Both the position numbers and the translations under genes were made by a program. This document shows positions 35,020-47,000 of a stretch of DNA of 64,000 nt, piece after piece. The DNA is taken from positions 14,570,001-14,634,000 of the forward strand of contig OY783205.1 in NCBI GenBank assembly GCA_963678705.1. Direction: 5' to 3'. Numbering within the stretch: position 1 is the stretch's first letter; each line of letters starts with the position of its first letter. The notes beneath the pieces are model-generated. The model did not search any database. It had not been told where the DNA came from and saw only the letters and a program-made list of their open reading frames with translations. This DNA comes from Panorpa germanica. Its lineage: Eukaryota > Arthropoda > Insecta > Mecoptera > Panorpidae.

Positions 35020-38000
35020 CTGAAAGAATAGTTAAAATTAAAGTTTACGATAACAAAAGTTAGCTCTAACATCTCTGTAGTTCTTGGCTTTCAATCAAAA
35101 ACTTAAAAATGAAATTTCAAGCCTAAGCCTTAAGGCAAGCCTAAGAAAGAAGCGTCTAATATATGTTTTTAACTAATTTCTTTATAAATATACGTTTTGA
35201 GACCTAATGAAAAATACCTATTTACCGCTAATATTACTAAAAAATGTAAGAATCGCATTCTTTATCTTTACAGAGGAACAAGACCTTTACATAAACGATG
35301 AAAATATCGTACAATTTAGAGGATCGATAAAACTGGTCAAAATGCACGCTGTCTCAAAGTTTTAGTGATCTAGGGTACACAGTATTTTGTAAATGGGTAA
35401 AACTACCTATTCCCACATATATCATAACTTTTACCTCAATTTCACTATACATATATCGAGCATTTACCAATGGGCTTGTGTCCTATGTCTTAATTTCTAT
35501 AAAAGTGTACTATATATTGATAAAGTGGGTTACTAGGACCTCAAATGTCCCATTATTTTTTAATAACTCCTTATATGTTAAGAGATATTAACAATTAAAA
35601 AAGTCATTTTGTCTCTTCAATTATTAAAGGGATTCAACGTTGTACACATTCCAAGTGCATGTGACATCACAATCCTTGTGTAAGGTTACCAACCTTACAG
35701 ATCATAAATCTCTGCTTTATCTACTATATAAAAATAAGTCGGGTTTTCCTTCCTGACGTTATAACTCCAGAACGCACGAACCGATTTCCACGGTTTTGCA
35801 TTCGTTGGAAAGGTCTCGGGCTCCCTGAGGTTTATAGCAAAGAAAATTCAGGAATTCAGGAAAAATTTCAACAGAAAAGCGGGAAAATCTTTTTTCACAT
35901 ACAGCGCCTACTCTGATACATAGCATATATACAAACCAATATTTTAAGTAGACCGGTGTTTTAAGTAGTAGGCGCCGGTGCGTGATACATTGTTTGACAG
36001 CTACTCATTATTCTCTGCTCAGTTAATTAATTTCATGTGACAAACCGGTATTGTGTTCATTGTGAAATTGTGAAAAAAAAGTTAAAAAAATAAGTTATTC
36101 ATTTCCTAACATTTAAATTGGAAACCATCAAATCAATCACGTGTATTGTGCAAATTTTTATTCAATTTCAACAGCAGGCATTTGTCTTTAAGGTGGTAAG
36201 TTGAACTGTGTAAATTATGTGGATCGTGCATTTAAGGTTACATTCACCACTCTGTCCATAGTCCAAAATGCCTAGAGGACGACGTGCGAACATCGGCCGC
36301 CGCGCAAGAAATGCAAGCCAGCAACAACTGTATTCACAGAACTTAAGCGAAGAAAGACAAAATATAATAACAGAAAATGCCCGATTGAGACAACGCGTGA
36401 GCACACGAAGATCATTGGCATCATACAATCGCTTGGCATTCCAATATGATCCCACTGCGAACTACAGTGATGATGAAAATTTAGATATTGGACGAACGAC
36501 GACTATATGCCGATATTGCAATGCGTTAAAGTTTAAAAGAGAAACGGCTGGATTGTGCTGCGCAAGTGGAAAAGTCAAACTGGATCCATTACTTACACCA
36601 CCACAGCCACTGAAACCATTGTTCGATGGAAGTGATCCCGATTCCAGCCATTTTCTTCAACACATCCTTGAATACAATAACTGCTTTCGCATGACTTCCT
36701 TTGGAGCTAATATCATTCGAGAAGGCGGCTTCATGCCGACTTGCTCTGGAGTTACCAGGATTTCCACCACATAACTTGCAACTCAAAGTTGGTACAGTTA
36801 TTATGATATTGCGTAATTTGAATCAACCGCGACTTTGCAACGGTACTCGACTTTCGATAAAAAGACTTATGCCGAATTTGATTGAGGCAACCATTATTAA
36901 CGGAAAGTACGCAGGTGAAAATGTATGTATTCCTCGAATACCAATGATTCCGACTGATCTTCGATTGCAATTTCCAGTTCGCCTTGCGTTCGCAATGACA
37001 ATTAACAAGTCGCAAGGCCAATCGCTTAGTGTTTGCGAGATAAATTTAGAAAATCATTGTTTTTCACATGGGCAGTTATACGTTGCGTGTTCACGAGTTG
37101 GGAAACCATCCGCTTTGTTTGTGTTAACGTCAGACCAAAAAACAAAAAATGTGGTTTACCAAAGAGCACTTCAATGCAACGGATAATTTGCGGACACGTA
37201 TAACGCTTCGATTCAGTATTTACTTTGGATTCACTTTCATTTACTTAGAGAAGTTCAACTAAATAACACTAATCAAAATGAATTCATTACTGTTGTGAAA
37301 TGAAATAAAAAAATTTCTTTTCAAATATAAAACAAAAAAAAAATTTTTCTTCATCTTTTAATCACCAAACGAAATGTTACATAAAACGAAGCCATCTGAT
37401 GGCGAAACGGAGTTCGCCGGGTTTGCTAGTGTATTTATATATCAAAATATCAAATATTATTTACAGCTATTTCAAGGAACAATCAAATTTCAATATTATG
37501 TCTGCCTTAGCAGGGTTAAATAAAATAAAAACTTATTATTCTTTGATTTGACTTGATTATTTGACTACCAACAGCTACAGAATATTACCACAGCACTGAC
37601 CTACTCAACAAATAACTGACGTTAAAATGTATTTCATGTCATACAAATATTCTAGCGCTAAAACTACAATTCAAACTTTTAATTGCTATATCTCCGTCAA
37701 TATTTAGATATTTAATAAAATAGACACGCCAATACACATTTATTAACATCAATTTCAATCAACAATTGAAAAATCGACCACTAAAAAATGAGGACACTAG
37801 CCTATTACGGCTCTAGAGCGCATAATGAGACTTTAGGCCTATCTCAGTATGGCACCGTAATGTAATGAATTTCGGCCGGACGTTTACGCGGTACTTCGTT
37901 TTTTCTATAAGAACCCTGTAAATGTAATGAGACTCTCACATTAGAACCGAATAACAGCGAATTTTAACCAAGCGATACCACCACCACAACGCTAACCTAT

Positions 38001-41000
38001 CCGATCCTTTGTAATTGCTAACAGCCGCCTCAGACTGGAGGGAATACCTAAGAACGCGCGTTGTATCTCATCAATCCGCTTCGAATGGAATCTATCAGCG
38101 ACATCGCTTTGTGAACGAGTATGTTCAGCATGCTTCACTTTATACAAACCACCAAACAAATACGATAGAACTAAATTAAGGAGATACAGGACGTACCGTC
38201 AATACTAAAAGTTTATCTCTCGGTAATACGAAATGCAAAATACGAAGTACATGAGGGACGAGCAAATATTGGGACTGTACCTTGGAAAATGAATTTTTCA
38301 ATTCCCTATTAAACTGCTTTTTGCTTGTTAAAATGATTTTTTTATGCATATAATAGTTTAATAAATTAAAAATTACCTATAATTAATATCAAATTTATAT
38401 TAATTCAATTTAAATTCAAATTAAATATTTTGAAAAAGGAATAATAAATTTGACAACGCTGTAAATTTACGTGTGTTTACGCATGCGTGATTTGGTTTTT
38501 TGACAAATAAATTGTTATGTTTTATATAATATTTATTCCGATTTTGAATTTCCCGCTTAAATTGGCATTTGCAACATTGCCAGCTTATAACCTACATTTA
38601 CTCTTTTTTACTGGTTTTATTTAAATATTTTCGTATATAGGTATCTTTTTGATAATTTTCTATTTGCAATAGTTACAGAAAAGATTCTTTTATATACACT
38701 TAATTTTTGAAAGCCGTGTCACCATTTTTTAATAGTTAAAAGTTATATTATGTGGAGAAATTGAGCTAAAAATTATGATTTGTATGGAAAATGACTATTT
38801 TTAATCATGTATAAAAAGAAAACTATGAACCCTAGGTCTCTGAAATTTGGGACAGCATGTATTTTCCAAATTTCACAACGTTTTCATCAGTTACGTTAAC
38901 GTCATATACCTCTTTAAAATTCACGCCAACCAGAACTCAGACATATAATAAATGCTAAAATCTCTTCAATACCAGTGGTGTATCGATAAAAATTAAAGTA
39001 AAAGTTTGCTAAATTTAATTTTTGAGAAAATTAGAATTATTAATTGAGAAAATGACATATATCATATGTATGACATACCTGAGCAACGGAAGTTGGTGGA
39101 AGGAGCTGCCGACACTGGTGATTCGATCGAAATAAACAAAGGCTGACAAGTGTGGATCACTGAATGTCCTGCGCAGCCGTTCGATATGTCGATGTCCATA
39201 GTTTCACTGGTCAACTGGCGACAACTTACATCAGAGTTTTCATTCGTTCCGTTGGCCCTGGAAAAATAAAGTGGTTTATTAAATTGTTTTAAACTTTTAT
39301 TTAAGGGCGTTCCCAAGAAAATTACTTTTCTTTCGATCATCTTCAAAAATTAATATATATATATATATAGTTGATTTTATTAATTAACGTAGGTGTTATT
39401 AATGTTTCAGAATATTTATTAGTTTCTTATATTTAAACTTATTTTAATTTGTTTGAAAGTAGTCCAAGCGTGGTTTTTTATAATTTGTCAGTGCGGCGAA
39501 GAAACTAAGTACGTTAGTCTTCAGAAAGGTGAACGGATCAAAAGAGAGAAATAGTTATTGTAATTTAGAGGTTCTTACTTACTGAGTGCTAGACTAAATC
39601 TGAAGTATTCTTTACCTGTATGGCCTATATTTTTTGTAAAAAATGTAAATGTATTGTATGTTGGGTATTATTGCCACAGTTGTGGGGGTACCTGATGTCT
39701 CCAAGGCCAGTGCAATAACGTTTAGTTTAAAAATAGCAGTGTTGTACTCAGATGAATGTACACACTAGGGATGTTACGGAGGTGGTTTTATCGTAACCGG
39801 AGTCTGAGGAGGAGGCAGCGTTAGTGTTAAGACTGTTAAGGGCAGGTTTAATAAAACAATTTAGTACTAACATCACTCAGCCACTTTAATTTCAATTAAT
39901 ACCTAATACACGTAGCTTTCCTAGGTTACCACGAGACAGATTACATCACTGTGTCGGGTGGTCTCGAATGCAAAGCCATCTACGCATTTCAAAGTTGTTT
40001 ATGTTAAGATAAGACTGAAGTAGTGCTACAGTAGCACCAGGTTTGTTCTGAGAGCCTTCTACCGACCTCCGATTTAATAGTGTCGGAACCGAAATCGGAG
40101 TTGGAGGCGTAATATCAATCGGAAGTTCCGGCTTTCCGGAATCGGAGTCGAACCTAGTGTCTAGAGTCTAGATGCAAAGGGATGTAAGTGACAAATTTTG
40201 AAAATTTGAGACAACTAGCGCTTACGGTAGAAATTGTACTAATAATTATTTAGTGGCACAGAGGTATAAGCGAAAACTTGGACAGATGTTATTATATAGC
40301 GTGAATTCTAAAACCTACTGAACGAAAACGCTTATACGATCTTAACTTTAAACTTGTTTTCTGAAGAATTTTACTTTTGTCACTTAAATCAGACGCCTAA
40401 TATATATGACTATCTTTCATACGTTCCTTACTCCTTGAGGTGCTAAATTTTTAGATTTCAACTATTAAAATGTACATTTCTAAGATATGAACCCTACACC
40501 GACCTATGTCGAAACGAATGTTTGAATGTGATATACCAATGTCAATTCTCTTACGATGGAAAACTTAGAATCATTAATGGAGAATAGCAATCGGTATTTT
40601 GTTTTTTTATAAAATATGTTGAAAGTGAGCGAAAGACAGCACTGCAAGAAAGTTATAAAACATGTTTTATTTATAGTAGTGAGAAAAAGTAGTGAGCGAA
40701 AGGAATATTGGCCTGCTATTAAAGGGAGGCAGTGAAGGAAAGAGGTGGATGGCGGAAATAGTAAAAAGGAAAGAAACAGGACAACAAATAAGCTTGTGGC
40801 TGGGTTGCATAAGAAACATGAAGAGAGAGGAAGTACTAAAAGAGACAGTGAAGGGAAGCAGGATAAAGAAAGAACTAGCGAGGAAACAGTTAAACTTCAG
40901 TCCAGAAAAATAGAGGATTTTCGGAAAGGAGATAAGGACAAGAGGTAGATGACGGAGATAGAGACAATAATAACATAGTAAAGGTAGAGAGTCAAGAAGA

Positions 41001-44000
41001 AATAGTAAAGTAAGAGAGTCAAGAGGAAATAGTAAAGATAGAGCGTCTATGCCTGTAATAGACATAAGTGGAGAAGTGAAAACGAAGAGAGTAGGCAGGA
41101 AGGATAGTGAAAAGATAATAGAGGGTTTTTCGAGAGGAGACGACAAGAAAAGAAAAAACAGAAAGTACTATTCGAAGTAGTAATAGTCCTGAATAGTTTA
41201 AGTTTAGTTTTTTTAACTCTGAATTTATATGATATGCATTAAGAAGTATAATAATGTAGATTGTAAAGCCGAAAGGCACACAATTAATATAATATAATAA
41301 TATATGTTCATCTTCATTACCCCCAAGATTTTCTTCATGATCAAATTTGGGGTAACTTACGCCACTTAGCCGACCCCTGTATTAAATAACCTTATACATA
41401 AATTATATTATTATTATTAGATTAATATTTACCTAGGGTTTTCCATTGATCTTGAGTGACAAACTGTTATTGGTCCGAAGCCCAGACCTTGAACCCTGAT
41501 AAGTCTACCACCTTCACCGAAAAAATTGTTGGGATGAACTCTATAGAAGACAATACCAGCTGTTTCAACTTGATCAGATAGTTGGATATTAGCATTTCCG
41601 TTTCCAGTACTTATCCAGTTTCCTCCGCAAAAATGATTATTGAAACGACGAGGTGCTGGAAAGTTGTCATAATTAGATTTGATTGATATACAAGTACGTA
41701 AGAACGAAATTGTGGAGTTTATTTTGTGTTATTGTATGAGTATTTTATCTTGATGGAACACTACAGTGTTTTCGGGTTTGATACCCGAACTAGCGCTATA
41801 CCTAGAAAACATTGATATGTACGAGGTCTGTTCAAAACATAAGGTGAATTTTTGAAAAAGGTCAAATTTCGCGGGCGATTATCGATTTTTTTATTTTGTT
41901 ATGTTGGTACACTCGTCTCGAACATATGTTCACAGTTTTAGCTATATAGCACATTTTGTTTGTTTGAGAGAGGCATAAAAGTTAGAAGTGTTTTGCGTGT
42001 TCGGCGATTTTCTGCTGTCGAAAAACATGGATCAAAAAGTTTGCATTACATTTTGTGTGAAAAATGGAATCAAGTTCTCCAAAACACTTGAAATGTTGAA
42101 AGTGGCATACGGTGAGTCTACTTTAAGACAAAAAAATGTTTACAAGTGGCACAAGCTTTTCACAGAAGGTCAAGAAGATGTGAATGATGACGCTCGCCCT
42201 GGACGCCCCAGCACCTCAACAACCGATGAAAATGTTGAGGAAGTCAAGAAAATTGTTATGGAGAATCGTCGAATCACTATTAGAGAAGTTGCTGAGGATG
42301 TCGGCATATCGGTTGGCTCATGCCATGCAATTTTTTCGGAAATTTTGGGCATGAAGGGTGTGGCAGCGAAGTTAGTTCCAAAATTGCTGAATTTTGACCA
42401 AAAAAATTTTAATTTTTAATTAATTAAAATTTTTAATTTGTAATTTTTTGGCCAAAAACAACACCGTAATCATGCCTCAGCCACCGTATTAACCCGATTT
42501 GGCCCTCTGCGACTTTTTCCTGTTGGAGACGATTGAGGAGATACAAACTGAAATGCTGAGAGAGCTCAAGAGCATACCAAAAAGTGCATATCAGAACTGC
42601 TTCGAGGATTGGAAAAAACGCTGGCACAAGTGTATTATATCTGAGGGGGACTACTTTGAAGAGGAAAAAATAGAAATTGATGCATAAATAAATATTTTTT
42701 TGAGAAAAATGAAAATTCTCCTTATTTTTTGAACAGACTACGTATACATACATTCATGTATATTGCATATCCTATGTATATGCTGTTGCAATTCAAAACG
42801 TACAATGTATGTCATATGTATGTGCAAATGCTAAGGTCTGTGCAAATTTAAACATTACACATGTAAACTGTACATTGTATATGTACTGTCATGTTTATTT
42901 ATTTCACGTATATGCAATACATATATAGGATATTGTTTTCACATGGAGCATATATGAATATACACACAATATTTAATGTTATGTGGGTATTTTTTTTGAT
43001 TGGTTGTTATCAAAATTAATTAAAATATGTGATGTGACTTACTACAAACAAATAAAAGTTGCTTGAAATATGGCTTCAAAGTTTTTTAACTGGAATTTGT
43101 GAAATATGAGAAAATTTTTCTAACAACCCGACCCAACGTTAATAAATCGATAGTTATGGTGTTACGTACTTTGCGTTATCCGTTCAACAACTGGATTAAT
43201 CGCATTGGACATATCATTTGCTACTGCCATTGCAAATAAGTCCCGGCTGTCGTCTACTACAAAGTCTGCAAATCGTCCAATGGTTCCTCCGCCCAAGAAC
43301 AGCATACGAAGATCTGTAACAGAGTCATTTTTTGTTAGTACTTTCTTATATAACATTTAGATTGGGAAAGGCAGCAGATACTCGAAAAATAGAGAGAAGG
43401 ATGTGCAAGGAGTGCTGGAGAAAGATAGAAACGCTGAAGTACATTAAGTATTCATGTGAGAAAAAAGTAAAAGAGAAGGGAAGATTGTTTGTTATTAAAA
43501 GGAGGCAGTGAAAGGAAACGGTGGATGGCGGAGATAGAGAGAAGGAGCGAGGAAAGAGAAGGAAGAGTAGCAGGAAAAGAGAAACAGTAGGGGTTTAAAT
43601 TTATCTGTTTTGTTTGTATTTTTATTATTTTTTTTGGAAGAAGTGAGAATGGATTAATAGTATGTAATTATGCACAATGATATGTAATTTAATGATTTAA
43701 GACGGAAGGATGTAGTGCCTAATTGCAAAACTATTCCAATAAAAAATAATAATATTACAATGTATATTTTAGAATGTGGTTGTTCTTTGAAAACATACTT
43801 ATTTTTAGAGGTCGGTTTTTTAATTTTTGTTTGAAATAATGGTAAAGATATGTCTTAAATATCTTAAAGTTGATGGAGTTATAGATATATCATATTTAAA
43901 TTTCCTACGATTTCCTACTAATATTATGAATGTTGTGAACAAAAAAATTACATCGATTACTTATTAGGCTCGAGACGGCAAAAGTTGAAGAAAAGTAATG

Positions 44001-47000
44001 CACCACCACAAGAATAAAACTAAAATCAAATAGCCCAAATTTAAAATAGCTATATCTTCGACAACTAATATTTCAATCGAAAATTAAAAAGCCACTCCTT
44101 AAAAATGCAAAAACGCAAAAAAAATTATTTAAAAGACCATTGTAAAAAATGAAATATTACCTGGTGCTTGTTCTCGAAGCAAACGAATTTGTTCCAATGC
44201 GAAGTTTCTGTCTGCATCACTGACTGATCCAGTGTTTGGTATAAATAGAACAATACTGGACCGTCCTCCAGCACTGTTGTTAGTTCTTTCTTCATTCAAA
44301 GTTTGGAACATGTGCTCACGAAGAGCTGGAAGAACTCGTTGCATATGGAATCCAGTTGGATCTGTTTTGGAAGAAGATATTGTGAAAATATCGTTAATGA
44401 CATAATATATAAAGACAAGACAGTGGACGAGAGAATTGATGCTCGACACTAGACTGCTGTTTGTTCAGGTTAGATCGCCGCCAATTGTAAGAGGTCGTTG
44501 ATGCACAGTAAACAATTTGGTTAAGTGTTCTGTTTTGTGACGTTTCTATCACAAGTGCGCATCAACTTTATCTTCAGTTATATTCCGACAGGTGGAGTGG
44601 TTTCGACATTTGTTGTCGAGAAAATAGACATTTCATATTAACGACTGTGAGAAACTGAACGATAAATGAACTCTTTTATGACAAAAAAATTATACGCATC
44701 TTCACTATGATGTCAAAGTGCCTTCAACATGTTTACTGGGTAATAGGACTCTGCATAGAAAATAGGTTGCCGTTAAATGAATGAAATAAAAAAAGTTATA
44801 GATAATAAAGGAGTAAAGAATGTTAGTTGATGGTTAGTGTAAGTGATTTAATTTTTTGTTCAGTTTATTTTTGTAAGAAAGAGAAAATGGAAAAGCATTT
44901 ATATTCCATATAAATTATTACATCACTCAATAAGTTTACAAGATGACATATAAATGGCGCCAAATTGAAAGCGATGGCTTGACAAGTGTTATTCGGAAAA
45001 TTTTCGGACAATTTTTTGCTATTAAGAAGTAATGCTTTATCAACACACGAAATATTGTATTTTTCCATTGTTTTGAAAATTTCTAAAGTAGTGTCACTAA
45101 AATCCACTGTAACTCATAAATTAATGGTAGGCATGTCATAAAATTTTGACACATATCGTTTGAGGATTGGTACTATCTAAAAATCATATAGATATATCAA
45201 CAGTGACGCTATTTGTATGTCGTTCTACGAACTCATTGAATGATATGTTATATATGTTGTATATGTCCCAGGCGGTTTGTAACCACATTGAGTGTTTATA
45301 GCGTCTTTTGTATTTCTTGTCGTTAGAACAAATATATTAATTGCCGTTCATTTACATTTTTATCGATGGAACACAATATTTACTATCATTTAAAATATTT
45401 GTTCTACCTTCTGTTGAACAGTTCTAGTTTTAACAGAAATCTATTACTTCTATAGTTCAGTTCTATATTTTGTTATATTAGCATAATTATAATAATTTTG
45501 TTGGACTATAAAAACAAGTATGCTTACGTGTTTGATATTCGATCTCTGTTACATTATGAAAAGCTGCAGTGGACTGCGTTCTGTTGACAATGACGCGGAA
45601 GTCATTAGCATTGTGGATGGCGTATCTGGAGCCGATTCTCGATATCCCCAAGTTAGTTAGTAGGAGACTGAAACAAAGATAACGGTTAAATGACTTAACT
45701 TAAATAAATGCTGTAAATATTAGAAGCATAATGGTATACGTCCATTAGTATTATCGACCGCATCGCATTTATCTATTATATAACTAAGAAAAGAAACTTT
45801 TGCTATTTTGACCGTCTCTCTCTCGCCTTGTCACATTTTGATTAACATTTTCACATTTCAACCAATAATTTTTTTTTATTTTATAGTTTAGTAATACGAG
45901 TTATATGTATAGTTAGTAGTACGAGTAAATAACCTATTTTTACTATCATGGAATTTACTCTCATTTAGACTTATCTTATCTTACTAATTAATACATTTTT
46001 TTTTATATCATATAGCATTTTTGAAGGTAGTGCCTCTCATGAAAATGCATACTTCTTCACAAAATTAACTTTTTAATTTTTTTTAAACCCACAATATTTT
46101 TTAGGGCTTTTACATTTTATATTGCATGTGACGTTACAACGCTTCTGACAATTCCCATTTCGTGGCCCATCCTTTTCCCAATGTGTGTGACGTAATTTAT
46201 GGTTGGTATTAAAGAAAACAAATTCTTCAGGGGGATTATTTAGGTACAAATATTGAACATAACATACGCTATAGCTGGTTGGATGTCTCTGAATATCCAT
46301 GTCGTGTCCACCACGATGATGATGTCCGTCATCACAGTGCGAGTCAGCTGAGTGTCGGTGAAGAATTTGTTTGCAGTTGTTTGACAGTTCAGGTCGTTGA
46401 GTGTACTTGCTGTGGAATAAGGAAATATTACTTTTTGTAGGTTGCACTCCTAGGGCCGATTGCTGCACTCATAGTTATCGCAATACATAGTTAGCAGTTA
46501 AAGAGAAATAACAGTAAATTGTTTGGACGATCCAGTACCTTCTAGAAGACCAGAATAAGATTTACTATTATTTCTCTTTAACTGGTCATGCTATCAGACT
46601 ATTGCGATAACTATGAGTACAGCAACCGGAAATTAGTCTATTTATTGTACAGTGAACTACTACTAGTTTATATTTGGAATTAAACGTTTAAAGGTCTTTC
46701 TTTTCTTTATGAAAAATAAAACAATAACAAAAACCGGTTAAAAACGGTATCAATGGAATATTCTGCATTTTTCTTAAGTTATTTGGAAACCGTTTTCAGC
46801 CAATAACTAGATTTGATTCTGTATTTAGAAACAATTTCTTGCAAGACTATTTTTATATAATAATAATATTTATATAATAAGTTTATATAATTTCTGTTCA
46901 GTATTAAATTTCACTTGTTAAGTATGTACCTATTTTAAGTGCTTTACTGTTATAATAGTATGTACTAGTGCTTTGCCCCGTCGCTGAGCCACGTGTGTAC

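Larger units (their letters stand above)
35720..37429 (+). mobile_element. Internally deleted Helitron (1710 bp)
   Basis: It starts TCTACTATATAAAAATAAGT, a typical insect Helitron 5' end, and ends CTAG (37426-37429). A hairpin (GGCGAA-ACGGAG-TTCGCC, 37401-37418) sits a few bases before the end. Insertion between A and T without target duplication is shown by the uninterrupted family A copies. Inside, only the two ends of the Rep/helicase protein remain (36268-36743 and 36744-37186), so it cannot move by itself. It lies in the last intron of the vWA-like gene. Confidence 0.9.
35469..37806 (+). mobile_element. Family A TIR element split by a Helitron
   Basis: Left half 35469-35719 and right half 37430-37806 together make a normal family A copy starting AATGGGCTTGTGTCC and ending GGACACTAGCCTATT (last TIR mutated). 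The Helitron at 35720-37429 sits between an A and a T in the middle. Removing it restores the sequence found in other family A copies. Confidence 0.85.
41822..42742 (+). mobile_element. Deleted mariner element (921 bp)
   Basis: The left end CGAGGTCTGTTCAAAACATA and the right end, reverse-complemented, CGTAGTCTGTTCAAAAAATA are inverted repeats that continue imperfectly for about 38 bp. Both are flanked by TA (41820-41821 and 42743-42744). Complete mariners are about 1.3 kb. Here the centre of the transposase is gone. It sits in the intron between exons 10 and 11 of the vWA-like gene. Confidence 0.9.

Noticed and set aside
46073-46468. 131-codon minus-strand frame rich in His and Cys, zinc-finger-like at a glance
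   Set aside because: It is the wrong frame of exon 7 of the vWA-like gene. The spliced reading gives the continuous protein.
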